Part shown: positions 34,445 through 43,273 of the stretch, piece by piece
Layout of the letters: every line of letters starts with the position of its first letter
How positions within the stretch are numbered: position 1 is the stretch's first letter
Assembly: GCF_000420665.1 (NCBI RefSeq)
Contig: NZ_ATVJ01000001.1
Coordinates: 1,240,001 to 1,304,000, forward strand
DNA: 64,000 nt
Reading direction: 5' to 3'
Source of the DNA: Ponticaulis koreensis DSM 19734
GTDB taxonomy: Bacteria; Pseudomonadota; Alphaproteobacteria; Caulobacterales; Hyphomonadaceae
The notes under the pieces: generated by a model
Told to the model about the DNA's origin: nothing
The model's database searches: none
Seen by the model: only the letters and a program-made list of their open reading frames with translations
Program-made: the position numbers and the translations under genes

Positions 34445-35785
34445 TTGAAAAGTTACATTCTGAACACGCTGGATGACATCCGGTCGAGCTATTGGTTCAT
34501 TCCGCTGGTTATGGCGATCATGGCCGCAGCGCTATCGTTTCTGGCCATTCGAGTGGATGCCTCTATTGAAAATGCTGCGCCTGACTGGCTCGGCTGGCTG
34601 TTCGATAACCAGCCCGATGGCGCGCGCGAGGTGCTTTCCACGGTCGCTGGCTCCATGGTGACCGTGGGCGGCGTTGTGTTTTCCATTACTCTGGTATCTG
34701 TATCGAACGCTGCGTTTCAGTTTGGTCCGCGCCTTCTGACGACATTCATGCGGGACAGATCTAATCAGATCACGCTCGGAACGTTCACAGCAACGTTTCT
34801 GTATTGCCTATTGGTTTTACGGGCCGTGCAAAGTGCACCAGCCGATGCAAGCGATGGCATGGCGTCAGAATTTGTACCTCATATCGCACTATTGGGGGCG
34901 ATCGCGTTGGCGATCTGCTCAATCGGCGTTTTGATCTACTTCATCCACCACGTCCCGCAATCCATCCACGTCTCGCGTCTGGTCGCTGGCATTGGTAGTG
35001 AGCTGTGCAGCCAGCTGGATGAGCGGTTTCCGACGCCGTTAGGCGAGGCGAGCAATACCTCTGATCGTGGGGCTCTCGAAGAGAAGTTGTCAGAGGGGCG
35101 AGCCATTCGAGTCAGGAAATCCGGCTATATACGGATTATAGACGGTGACAGCCTCATCGCGCTCGCCAGCAAGTATGATCTCATGATTGAGCTGTTGTGC
35201 CTGCCGGGCGGCTTTATCACATCCGGTGACGCAGCCATGCGTGTTGTCGGGCTGGAGACGCACGAGGACTGTGACGCGATTGAGGATGAGCTTCGCGCTG
35301 TTGTCGCTCTTGGGGCCATGCGTACGCCAATGCAGGATGCCGGCTTTCTGGCTGAAGAACTTTCCGAGATTGCCCTGCGCGCGCTATCGCCGGGCGTGAA
35401 CGACCCTCATACCGCGATCACCGCCATGCACTGGATGGGCGCATCGCTGACTCTGCTGGGAGAGCGCGAGGATTTGTCTTCGGTACGACGCGATGAGAAT
35501 GATGCGCCGCGTGTACTCGCGCCCGTTGATGGGTTTGATAATTTGATGCGTGCAAGCCTGTGGCGCGTGCTGCCGTTCGCGGCGCGCAATGTGACGGCGG
35601 GCGAGCAGCTTGTTGCCATGACAGAACGTTTGCGGGCACGTCTTGGCGAGCCGCGCCGCAAGCAGCTGGATGATCTGATGGAGTGCTTCTTTGAAATCGC
35701 GCGTGAGAGCCTCACCGCAGAAGAAGTGAAATATCTGACGGCGAAGGCGCGAACCTGTCGAGAAAAAGCGCCAGAGCGGGTATAA
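34445..35785 (+). CDS. DUF2254-family membrane protein
   Basis: A 446-residue protein of the DUF2254 family, whose function is unknown. It has an N-terminal helix (YWFIPLVMAIMAAALSFLAI), then the conserved GSMVTVGGVVFSITLVSVSNAAFQFGPRLL segment, TLGTFTATFLYCLLVLRAV and a fourth helix near residues 145-165. A large cytoplasmic part follows, with EIALRALSPGVNDPHTAITAMHW, the best conserved block in the family. The start is a TTG with a G-run 5 bases upstream; no ATG occurs before the first membrane segment. It ends in two hairpins. Confidence 0.88.
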   Translation: MKSYILNTLDDIRSSYWFIPLVMAIMAAALSFLAIRVDASIENAAPDWLGWLFDNQPDGAREVLSTVAGSMVTVGGVVFSITLVSVSNAAFQFGPRLLTTFMRDRSNQITLGTFTATFLYCLLVLRAVQSAPADASDGMASEFVPHIALLGAIALAICSIGVLIYFIHHVPQSIHVSRLVAGIGSELCSQLDERFPTPLGEASNTSDRGALEEKLSEGRAIRVRKSGYIRIIDGDSLIALASKYDLMIELLCLPGGFITSGDAAMRVVGLETHEDCDAIEDELRAVVALGAMRTPMQDAGFLAEELSEIALRALSPGVNDPHTAITAMHWMGASLTLLGEREDLSSVRRDENDAPRVLAPVDGFDNLMRASLWRVLPFAARNVTAGEQLVAMTERLRARLGEPRRKQLDDLMECFFEIARESLTAEEVKYLTAKARTCREKAPERV

Positions 35786-35824
35786 ACTCTGGCGCTATGG
35801 GAGCGGGGGAACGGGACCGCTCCC
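35768..35824. terminator. Two adjacent hairpins at the end of the DUF2254 gene
   Basis: GCGCCAGAG (35768-35776) pairs with CTCTGGCGC (35787-35795), spanning the stop codon, and GGGAGCGG (35799-35806) pairs with CCGCTCCC (35817-35824). Neither has a strong T tract; they probably act together in termination or mRNA protection between convergent genes. Confidence 0.55.
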
Positions 35825-35839
35825 AGGTGTTCCTGAGAG

Positions 35840-36211
35840 TTAGTTCAGGAACTCCATAATAAGCTGCGATGCTGCAGCAACGAGGACGACCTCGTTATTA
35901 TCTACCTGTGCATAGTAATGGCCGGACGGGGGAGGGGTCAGTCCATACCGGTCATAGTCACGGATTACACGGTAGTTGTTATATGTGCGGTCGCCATAAC
36001 GGATCGCGTCGCGTTGGCCGTCTTCATAACCTTCCTGATAAGCTCTGCGCTCATCATCGCGGTCGCGCCAGTCCTGGCGGTCATTATCACAGCGTCCCTG
36101 CATTTCATGTCCTGGCGGACAGTGTGGCGGGTCGGCAAAGGCCGGTGCTGAGGTGCCGATCAGGCCGAGGGAGAGCGCTGATGCGGCAAACATTTTAGTC
36201 ATGGGCGCCAT
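35840..36211 (-). CDS. RcnB-family periplasmic protein (second copy)
   Basis: A 123-residue secreted protein with signal MAPMTKMFAASALSLGLIGTSAPAFA and an AAGGAGG ribosome site. A strongly charged middle (NDRQDWRDRDDERRAYQEGYEDGQRD) precedes the RcnB core YRVIRDYDRYGLTPPPSGHYYAQVDNN and a hydrophobic end VVLVAAASQLIMEFLN. It shares the family with the protein at 21.5 kb but has a different N-terminal half, including two cysteines (HCPPGHEMQGRC) that could form a disulfide or bind metal. Confidence 0.83.
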   Translation of the reverse strand: MAPMTKMFAASALSLGLIGTSAPAFADPPHCPPGHEMQGRCDNDRQDWRDRDDERRAYQEGYEDGQRDAIRYGDRTYNNYRVIRDYDRYGLTPPPSGHYYAQVDNNEVVLVAAASQLIMEFLN

Positions 36212-36300
36212 GTCTGCCTCCTTAGTTGGTATGCAGACACAACGCGGCTTTGTGGGCGAACGTTCCGAGTATTACAGATGTTTCAGGCAGGCGATGCCGG

Positions 36301-36966
36301 TTAGTTCGGGCTGGTCACATAACGTGTGGCGTATGTGTGCGCTTCTTCAAAGCCGTGCGCCAGGTGGCGAATGACAACTCTGTCCTGCGAGCCTTCAGGT
36401 ACGTAACTGAATTCGCAATCTCGCGTTTTCATCACATTGAGGAAGACCTGCGAGGCGCGTTCATCCAACAGTGCACGTCCATTAATTCCTTCACCGATCT
36501 GGCGTGTCCGGTTCCCGCACGCATAGGCCCAGCCTGTACCTTCCTGCGCGCTGTGTATCACGAGCGTAATTGTCGGCGCGCGTCCGGAGCGATGCTCGGT
36601 GACGGCCATGTTTGGAACCGGCACGGGATGGCCTGAAAGAATCTCGCCGGAGAAAGGCGCGACGTCGCAAGCGGCATGTTGGCTATTCCCGTTGCGGGAG
36701 TATTGGCAGCTTGCCATCCAGTTTCCTGTGGTGATGACGTGATTGCGCGAGTAAAGCCCGTCGCGCTCCTGAATGACATTGCGCATCGTCTGGAGTTCAA
36801 GCGGCAATGGCTCTGCAGATGGCGCGACGCCAGCGCCGCGAATGCGCTCTATGCGGGCAAGTTCGTCAGCACCGGGGGATGGGCAGGCTGCAAGCGTAAC
36901 GGCGCCGCCCAAAAGGGCGAGTGCGCTAAGTAAGGCTTTGTTTCGAGCTCGTTTCACACCGGTCAT
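36301..36966 (-). CDS. Lipoprotein of unknown function
   Basis: A 221-residue protein with a basic start and lipobox TLAAC, so it is likely anchored to a membrane. An AGGAG site precedes the ATG. The mature part has several cysteines (SCQYSRNG, HAACDVAP, AYACGNR, DCEFSY) that could form two disulfides. I do not recognise a family. It lies just upstream, on the opposite strand, of the hybrid kinase gene, so the two are divergent. Confidence 0.75.
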   Translation of the reverse strand: MTGVKRARNKALLSALALLGGAVTLAACPSPGADELARIERIRGAGVAPSAEPLPLELQTMRNVIQERDGLYSRNHVITTGNWMASCQYSRNGNSQHAACDVAPFSGEILSGHPVPVPNMAVTEHRSGRAPTITLVIHSAQEGTGWAYACGNRTRQIGEGINGRALLDERASQVFLNVMKTRDCEFSYVPEGSQDRVVIRHLAHGFEEAHTYATRYVTSPN

Positions 36967-37178
36967 GTCTGGTCACTCCTGCGGACAGTGTCGCGCAAAG
37001 CATTTTCCGGGCTGCAAATGGCAGCGGCGAAATTTGAAAGAAATTCCCCTCTGGTTAGTCTTTGTTAGACCCTTCCCGCTATAGGGAGGCACAGAATGAT
37101 CGCGAGGGCTTGCGGGCTGGCTGATCATGTTTGAGGGGGGTGATCTACGGGAAAGGTTATCTCCGTTCGGGGTGGAGC

Positions 37179-38942
37179 ATGACTTTAATCCAGCAATATG
37201 AGCACCTTCTTCGGATTGATCCGGAGACGCCGACCGAAGACCTGATCCGGTATCGTGCGATCTGGCTCGTCGGGCTGATGTTCGTGGTCATGCAGCTGAT
37301 AAATCTGACTGTCATTTCGATCGATCACGGCGAATGGACGTATGATCACACCATCTGCACCGTCACTGTGGTTTGTATCGCCACCGCCGTACATGCGCTG
37401 CGCTGGTACAAAAATTACGATGTCTACGCCGTCATCTTCTCAGTTATGCTGTTTCTGGGGATGATTGCTTCGGCTTTGCCTCAAAATGCGGGTATCAACT
37501 CCGCGCTCGTGCCGCTGCTGATTGTCGGGCCGCTCTTGTGTGGATATATTTCGGGGCGACGAGCCGCGATAATTTTCTGGGCCGTTGGTACGCTGGTGAT
37601 CTGTTTTCTGGCCTGGGTGACGTGGGATTCTCCGGTGCAATGGGCATCAGGCGAACGACATCGTGACCTGAACCGGGCAACCAACGCATTTTACTTCATG
37701 ACACTTTCCGCCACTTTGTCAGCGATGCTGACGGGGCGTACTTTCATGGCGCTTCGTAAAATGCGAGAGAATGCCGAGCGTGCAGCGCGTGCAGAGGCGG
37801 CCCAGTCCGAGTTTCTGGCCAAGATGAGCCATGAGCTACGTACGCCACTACATGGCGTTATCGGGCTCACAGATGTTTTGATCAGGTCTGACCTGAACCG
37901 ACGCGAGAAGGAGCTGACAGAGACGCTCCGCGAGTCAGGCGACTCTCTGCTCCTTATCCTCAATGATCTGCTGGACCTTTCTAAAATCGAAGCCGGTAAG
38001 ATGACCATTACGCTTCAACCGGCCAATTTGCGTTCGGCGCTGGAAAAGGATGTTCAGGGCTGGGCAGAAGTCGCCAAAGCGCGTGGGCTCGGTTTCGTGG
38101 TCAGCCTTCCGGACGAGCTGAGTATCGGTGCCGAGCTGGATGAGCTGCGCTTGCGGCAGGTCGTGCATAATCTGATCTCCAACGCGGTGAAATATACTGA
38201 TGCGGGCGAGGTGCGCTTTGAGGCGGAACTCACCGATTGCACTAATGACAGCGCGGTTCTCAAAATGCGGGTGAGTGATACCGGAAATGGCATTAGCCCC
38301 GATGCGGTGCCGCGTATTTTTGAAGCCTTTGTGCAGGGTGATGTCAGCGGGGATAATGTCGAGGGCGGCACGGGCCTCGGGTTGCCAATCTCACGCATGC
38401 TTATTGAGCTTATGGGTGGTGAGCTGACGCTTGAAAGAACTGGCCTTGAGGGCAGCGTGTTCTGCGCCCGCCTGCCTTTGCGTTGTGTAGAACAGCCGGA
38501 AGATGAAGAAGACGATCCGGTCGTGCTCTCCGAGCTTGGCGAGCTACGCGCGCTTGTTGTTGAGGACCATGAGGTCAACAAACTGGTGCTCGGCGAGTAT
38601 TTGAAAATTTTGAATGTCGATTTCGAGATGGTCGAAGACGGCGTTGAGTGCCTGAAAAGGCTCGAAAATAACGCCTTCGATGTCATTCTCATGGATAAGA
38701 ACATGCCGCGCCTGAACGGCGTTGAAACAACGCGTCTGATCCGTGAAAGCGGCAAGCATTTTGCCAATATCTATGTGGTGGCCGTGACAGCGGACGCGAT
38801 GGTGGGTGAGCGGGAGCGTCTACTGGCGGGCGGTATGGACGATTTTATCTCCAAGCCGCTTCGTATCGAGGAGCTCCTGCGGGTGATGCAGGAAGCCCGG
38901 CTGCGCAAGCTAAACGCAACGGGGCTTCCGGCCGTTGATTGA
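37179..38942 (+). CDS. Membrane hybrid sensor histidine kinase
   Basis: Residues about 25-185 form five or six membrane helices (IWLVGLMFVVMQLINLTVI, then VIFSVMLFLGMIASAL and further helices), with no large periplasmic loop. The dimerisation domain has EFLAKMSHELRTPLHGVIGL with the phospho-His near residue 218. The ATPase domain has LRQVVHNLISNAVKYTDAG, DTGNGISPDAVPRIFEAF and GTGLGLPISRML. A C-terminal receiver carries LVVEDHEVNK and the acceptor Asp in VILMDKNMPRLNG. The ATG at 37179 is preferred to a TTG at 37131, but its G-rich site is close. No separate output regulator is adjacent. Confidence 0.92.
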   Translation: MTLIQQYEHLLRIDPETPTEDLIRYRAIWLVGLMFVVMQLINLTVISIDHGEWTYDHTICTVTVVCIATAVHALRWYKNYDVYAVIFSVMLFLGMIASALPQNAGINSALVPLLIVGPLLCGYISGRRAAIIFWAVGTLVICFLAWVTWDSPVQWASGERHRDLNRATNAFYFMTLSATLSAMLTGRTFMALRKMRENAERAARAEAAQSEFLAKMSHELRTPLHGVIGLTDVLIRSDLNRREKELTETLRESGDSLLLILNDLLDLSKIEAGKMTITLQPANLRSALEKDVQGWAEVAKARGLGFVVSLPDELSIGAELDELRLRQVVHNLISNAVKYTDAGEVRFEAELTDCTNDSAVLKMRVSDTGNGISPDAVPRIFEAFVQGDVSGDNVEGGTGLGLPISRMLIELMGGELTLERTGLEGSVFCARLPLRCVEQPEDEEDDPVVLSELGELRALVVEDHEVNKLVLGEYLKILNVDFEMVEDGVECLKRLENNAFDVILMDKNMPRLNGVETTRLIRESGKHFANIYVVAVTADAMVGERERLLAGGMDDFISKPLRIEELLRVMQEARLRKLNATGLPAVD

Positions 38943-39000
38943 AGGCGAGTCATTCATGATCAGCCCGCTATCGAGGAACGGGCTGGCCAGAAATTGTATC

Positions 39001-39606
39001 TTAAGAACGTGGCGGGAAGGTCCCGCTGACTGCGATGCACCACTTCATCGTCAGAGACGGTTGGGTGTTAAAGACTTGGGTATCTCCGGCGCCTTCAGTT
39101 GTAATGGCGTCCGGGGCAAAGTCCGGCCCGTTATTTGTTCCCAGATCCGTGTATGCCAGCGCAGTGCTCGGGAATTGAGCCATAAGTGCGCCATCGAATG
39201 AGGCGCTGTTTCGCTGGTCCGGAGACGCTTGCAGCGTGTGCGAGTGCTCGGGAAAGTTGGATTGGGAAATGTATGAGGTGTGTGAACCGTAATACATGCC
39301 CCATGGATAATTGTTCTGGAGGCCCAGTCCCAGTCCGTAATGCACCGGCACACGTCCGTTCAGGTTCGGAAGTGCCATATTGATCCGTCCGTCACCGCCA
39401 TAGGTGGTGCCGATTAACGCGTAGAGTGCTGAATACTGTGCGATTTGCAGTGTCTGACCACTTGCTTCCATAAAGTCGCGCGGACAGAAATCGTACGAGG
39501 TGAGGATCACGTCGCCGATATATGGATCTGGACCGGCATTTGCGGTTCCTGTCGTGCCGAGCAATGCAGCGGCAGAGGCTATTGCGATAGAGAGCTTCTT
39601 TAGCAT
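39001..39606 (-). CDS. Secreted phage-tail-collar-domain protein (third of three)
   Basis: A 201-residue protein with signal peptide MLKKLSIAIASAAALLGTTGTANA. The mature part follows the tail-collar/microcystin-dependent protein pattern: PYIGDVILTSYDFCPRDFMEASGQTLQIAQYSALYALIGTTYGGDG (residues about 27-72), then LPNLNGRVPVHYG, HSHTL and the ending MKWCIAVSGTFPPRS. The two cysteines (CPRD, WCIAV) fit a disulfide joining the ends. Most family members lack export signals; these have them. It is the last of three tandem paralogues on the minus strand, probably one operon. Confidence 0.88.
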   Translation of the reverse strand: MLKKLSIAIASAAALLGTTGTANAGPDPYIGDVILTSYDFCPRDFMEASGQTLQIAQYSALYALIGTTYGGDGRINMALPNLNGRVPVHYGLGLGLQNNYPWGMYYGSHTSYISQSNFPEHSHTLQASPDQRNSASFDGALMAQFPSTALAYTDLGTNNGPDFAPDAITTEGAGDTQVFNTQPSLTMKWCIAVSGTFPPRS

Positions 39607-39631
39607 GTCTATTTTCCTTTTTTCGATCTGC

Positions 39632-40240
39632 TTAGCTGCGCGGCGGATAGGAGCCATCCACCGTGATGCAGTAACGCATCGCCAGAATCGGCTGCACATT
39701 GTTGACAGGATCCGGAGAAACGCTGCCGCTTGGACCGATCTGCGTTGACGCAAAATCATAGCTTGGATCGACGTTTGAGCCTGTGACCGCACGTAGTGGG
39801 GAAGCTGCGCTTGCCAGATGTGCATCGTCCGGATCGTTCGTGTTTGGCAGTTGCGAGGTGGTCAGAACGTTGTGATTGTGCGGTGGGATGTTCGCGACTG
39901 TCAGGTAATTATGTTCAATACCTGTCTCTGCACCCCAGGGATAATAGGTAAGTCCCGGGCCTTGTCCATAATGGACAGGTGCTCGTCCACGCAGGTCAGG
40001 CATGCCAAAGGTGGTCGTACCATTTCCCCCATATGTTGTGCCGTATAATGAAAACAGCGCACCATTGTCGGCAATCGTCATCAGCTGACCAACCGCTTCG
40101 ACGGTGTTATATGGGCAATAGGATGCTGCCGTAACAATGATTTCACCCATATAGGTAGAAGGCCCCGCATGGGCGGTTCCGGACAGGGCTGCGCTGAATG
40201 CCGCAATACCCATGGATTTCAGAATTTGTGAGCGACGCAT
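39632..40240 (-). CDS. Secreted phage-tail-collar-domain protein (second of three)
   Basis: A 202-residue paralogue with signal peptide ending GTAHA. It shows YMGEIIVTAASYCPYNTVEAVGQ, LYGTTYGGNGTTTFGMPDLRGRAPVHYG, PPHNHNV and the ending MRYCITVDGSYPPRS. The ribosome site AGAGGAG supports the start. The PDLRGR block is the best conserved part of the tail-collar fold. The middle loop between the HxH element and the C-terminus differs most among the three copies, as expected for an exposed surface. Confidence 0.88.
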   Translation of the reverse strand: MRRSQILKSMGIAAFSAALSGTAHAGPSTYMGEIIVTAASYCPYNTVEAVGQLMTIADNGALFSLYGTTYGGNGTTTFGMPDLRGRAPVHYGQGPGLTYYPWGAETGIEHNYLTVANIPPHNHNVLTTSQLPNTNDPDDAHLASAASPLRAVTGSNVDPSYDFASTQIGPSGSVSPDPVNNVQPILAMRYCITVDGSYPPRS

Positions 40241-40280
40241 GTTCGTCTCCTCTTACTCGTGGAATTTCGGGATTGCTGGT

Positions 40281-40892
40281 TTAGCTGCGCGGTGGATAGT
40301 CGCCATTAATGTAAATGCACCAGCGCATCGCGATGATTGGCTGTCGGTTTTCGAATGGTTGGGACTGACCCGTCGTTGAAATCGAATCTGTGTCGAGCAT
40401 CTCGTCCGGTGCGACTGGACCCGCATGGTAATAGTGCGCGGCAGACGGTAACGAACTCAGGTCGCCCAGCATCGCATTCGTCGAGTCGCCGGTATCTGTG
40501 TCTTCATTCGCCGACTGGAGCGCATGATTGTGCGTATACAGATTGGCGCTGCTCAGTGCGCGCGTTTCTGTTCCAGCCGTCTGACCTTGAATGAATGTTG
40601 GCCCACCGCCCAATGTCGTGCCTCTGCCCATAGGTATGCGGCCTCGCAAATCTGGCAGGTTGAAATTGCTTATCCCATTCCCGCCATACATCGTGCCGAC
40701 CAGTGAATAGAGTGCCTGGTATGAGGCAATGTCCAGCGTCTGACCTTCGGCAGGCAAAGTGTTTCGGGGGCAATAACTTGACCCGTTCAAAATCACGTCA
40801 CCGATGTACTGATAGTCGCCTGCGTCAGCGGCCCCCAGACACGTGAGCGATACAGCGGCCAGTGCGGCCCCTTTAAGTGTGTTCCTCATCAT
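40281..40892 (-). CDS. Secreted phage-tail-collar-domain protein (first of three)
   Basis: A 203-residue paralogue, first in the transcript. Signal peptide up to AADA, then YIGDVILNGSSYCPRNTLPAEGQ, LVGTMYGGNGISNFNLPDLRGRIPMGRG, THNHAL and the ending MRWCIYINGDYPPRS. AGGGACG precedes the ATG. The intergenic spacings to the next two copies are 40 and 25 bases. The shared last five residues (Y/F-PPRS) and cysteine pair mark the three as one family produced by tandem duplication. Confidence 0.88.
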   Translation of the reverse strand: MMRNTLKGAALAAVSLTCLGAADAGDYQYIGDVILNGSSYCPRNTLPAEGQTLDIASYQALYSLVGTMYGGNGISNFNLPDLRGRIPMGRGTTLGGGPTFIQGQTAGTETRALSSANLYTHNHALQSANEDTDTGDSTNAMLGDLSSLPSAAHYYHAGPVAPDEMLDTDSISTTGQSQPFENRQPIIAMRWCIYINGDYPPRS

Positions 40893-41232
40893 GAAACGTC
40901 CCTTCCATATTATGCTCTGTCGAGCAGGAATAGCGTCTCTTAGAAATTGAAATTTCGCCAGATGAGAGAATCAAAAATATCGAACAGAAATAGAAAAGTG
41001 ATTATTTACAATGTTCTGCATCTATATTAGTGTGATTAGTTGCGCTGATTTCGCAATCTGTTTTCCCTTGATAGTTGAGCGTTGGTGGTTGATTCTTCAG
41101 GGAAAATTGAAATTAACTATAGCGGATTGATTTCTTGCGGTTTTGTCGGCGACAATCCGTCTGATCCCGCTGACGGACGAAATGTGTAGTCTTTCGGCCA
41201 ATACAGAGCTTGCGTATCACAGCCGGAATGTC
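40893..41232. promoter_or_regulatory. AT-rich divergent control region upstream of the tail-collar genes
   Basis: About 340 bases clearly richer in A and T than the surroundings, with no convincing gene. TTTTCCCT (41061-41068) and AGGGAAAA (41099-41106) form an 8-base inverted repeat 30 bases apart. Promoters for the minus-strand tail-collar operon and the plus-strand symporter should lie here. Composition could also point to transfer of this block or to binding of a nucleoid protein. Confidence 0.45.
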
Positions 41233-42609
41233 ATGCCACAAACCCGTTTTACTTACCGCCGTCTGAGCCATCGTCTGGATGCGCTGATCCGTGGCCGTTT
41301 GTGGCTGCAGGTGATCCTGTCGCTGATATTTGGTGTTTCTTTCGGGCTGGTGTTGGGACCTGATCTGGCGCTCATCTCGCGCGAGACCGCAGAGCTGATT
41401 GGCAAATGGGCGGCCTTGCCAGGCAAGCTGTTTCTTGCAGCGATCCGGATGGTCATCATTCCACTGGCGGCGAGCTCTATCATTCTGGGTATTGCAGGCA
41501 CGGGCAGTAGTGACGCGCTCAAATCTATCGGTCGCAAGCTACTGCTGTTTATTCTGTCGACGACGGTCGCTGCCTCTGCCATCGGCCTTGCGCTTGCCCG
41601 TATGGTCAGGCCCGGTGGTGCCGGTGGTGTCGCAGTGGAACCGCCGGTCGCGCCGCGTCTGCCTTTTGTGACGCCCGATGCGCCGGAGCCAAGCTCTGCT
41701 TTGCAGGATATGACGCGCGATATTCCCGACATGATCACCAATCTGATCCCGCAGAATATAACGGCCTCTCTTCTAGAGCAGGACATGCTGGCAATTGTGG
41801 TCTTCTCACTCTTCGTGGGTATCGCCGCCGTAATTGCCGATAACAGGGAGCTCACCCGTCCGCTGGTTGCGCTGTCTCAGGCCATGCTGGAAATCAGCAT
41901 GACGGTAATCCGTGTCGCAATGCGTTTTGCGCCGCTGGCTGTGTTCGGCCTGATGGCTGAAACCATGATGGCAAGCGGTGTCCAAACCCTGATGGACCTC
42001 GCGGTGTATTGCGCCATTGTTCTCGCAGGTCTGCTCGCTCTGCTTTTGCTTTATCTGATAATTGCCACTGTGTTCGGGCGTATTGGGCCTGGCGCGTTTC
42101 TAAAGGCCGTCGGTCCGGTACAGCTTCTTGCGTTTTCGACCTCCAGCTCAGCAGCTGTGATGCCGCTGACTATGAAAACAGCTGTCGACAAGTTGAAGAC
42201 GCCGGCCTCACTGGCAGGCGCTATCATCCCGCTTGCATCCACTGTGAACATGGCTGGCACTGCGCTTTATCAGACGGTGGCGATTGTGTTTCTTGCGGAT
42301 ATTGGCGGGGCCAGTCTGTCATTCGGCGATATGGCGCTTGTGATGATTACACTGACCGGAGCATCTATCGGCGCGCCTGCTGCGCCAGGCGCGAGCATCG
42401 CAATCCTGTCAGCGACAGCGGCGAGCTTCGGGATTCCGCTGGCAGGCCTGCCATTGGTTCTGGGTGTCGACCGTATTCTCGATATGGCGCGCACCGCGGT
42501 GAACGTGACGGGCGATCTGGTACTGTGCCGTATTTTGTCGCCCAAGGCAGAAGTCGAGCCGGAACCAGCGGAGCCAGACGATACGGGCGCGACGACAAAA
42601 CAGAGCTGA
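41233..42609 (+). CDS. Dicarboxylate/amino acid:cation symporter (DAACS family)
   Basis: A sodium- or proton-coupled importer of dicarboxylates, glutamate or related amino acids in the inner membrane. The 458-residue form from the ATG at 41233 has a short charged N-terminus then eight or so membrane segments. Family motifs are the serine-rich loop AFSTSSSAAVMPLTM, the helix-7 signature STVNMAGTALYQ (cation and substrate site), TLTGASIGAPAAPGAS and DRILDMARTAVNVTGD. The open frame continues upstream to a TTG at 41143 and includes other ATGs, so the start is not certain. The substrate cannot be predicted precisely. Confidence 0.91.
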   Translation: MPQTRFTYRRLSHRLDALIRGRLWLQVILSLIFGVSFGLVLGPDLALISRETAELIGKWAALPGKLFLAAIRMVIIPLAASSIILGIAGTGSSDALKSIGRKLLLFILSTTVAASAIGLALARMVRPGGAGGVAVEPPVAPRLPFVTPDAPEPSSALQDMTRDIPDMITNLIPQNITASLLEQDMLAIVVFSLFVGIAAVIADNRELTRPLVALSQAMLEISMTVIRVAMRFAPLAVFGLMAETMMASGVQTLMDLAVYCAIVLAGLLALLLLYLIIATVFGRIGPGAFLKAVGPVQLLAFSTSSSAAVMPLTMKTAVDKLKTPASLAGAIIPLASTVNMAGTALYQTVAIVFLADIGGASLSFGDMALVMITLTGASIGAPAAPGASIAILSATAASFGIPLAGLPLVLGVDRILDMARTAVNVTGDLVLCRILSPKAEVEPEPAEPDDTGATTKQS

Positions 42610-42692
42610 CGCGTATTTGTCACAAAACCATATTATTTAAAGGGGTATTTCTGTTGTGTATCCATTAGAACTGCTGGTTTTGGGGATTGGCT

Positions 42693-43115
42693 ATGTATCT
42701 TCGGGTTGCTGCTCTTTCAGGTATTCTGTTTCTCACATCCTGTGACCTGTCACCGGATTCTCCGCATGGCTTTCGCTTGCCTGATGGTGACGCTGAGGTT
42801 GGTCGGATCGTGTTTGAAGAAAAACAATGTTCCAGCTGTCATATCATCGAAGCTTGGCCGGAACTGCGTGAGGGCGTTGAGCCTGAAATGGATGTACGTA
42901 TTGGCGGTATGCAGACGCGTATTGCCACGCAAGGCGAGCTTGTCTCCGCGGTTATCAATCCGAGCCACCGGATTGCGCGGGGCTATCGCCGCGAGCCATA
43001 TGTCAGCGGGGGCGAGTCGTCTATGCGCACGGTGAATGAAGATCTCACCGTGGCTGAGCTTATCGATCTCATAGCTTTCCTGCAGGGCGAGTACGAAGAA
43101 TTCCCGGATTATTGA
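42693..43115 (+). CDS. Mono-heme cytochrome c, lipoprotein
   Basis: The ATG at 42693 has GGGGA 6 bases upstream; a TTG two codons earlier is less likely. The signal ends in the lipobox LFLTSC. The heme c site is EKQCSSCHIIE and a Met ligand is probably in ESSMRTVNEDLT, as in class I cytochromes c. This protein needs the Ccm system encoded at 4-8 kb for maturation. Its lipid anchor suggests an electron carrier fixed to the membrane, but the partner oxidase or dehydrogenase is not identified. Confidence 0.88.
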   Translation: MYLRVAALSGILFLTSCDLSPDSPHGFRLPDGDAEVGRIVFEEKQCSSCHIIEAWPELREGVEPEMDVRIGGMQTRIATQGELVSAVINPSHRIARGYRREPYVSGGESSMRTVNEDLTVAELIDLIAFLQGEYEEFPDY

Positions 43116-43273
43116 TCCCCGCCTTTAGGCCTGTCTCGATTGAGCAGCTATCTCATGCTGCCGCAGTTGCCAGACTGGTTTTGGAACCTTTGCCTGCAAA
43201 ACAGCGCAGGGCGGTGGTTGACTCGCCCGAGGCATTGAGTGCTGCCTGAATGAAACGGTTCGGGTATCGTGGA

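Noticed and set aside
39001-40892. A prophage remnant, because of the tail-collar folds
   Set aside because: There are no other structural, packaging, lysis or integrase genes around, and all three proteins have signal peptides, which phage tail proteins lack.
41143-41232. A longer N-terminus for the DAACS symporter from a TTG
   Set aside because: The extra 30 residues are not hydrophobic or conserved-looking and run into the AT-rich control region. An ATG with a purine-rich site at 41233 fits better.
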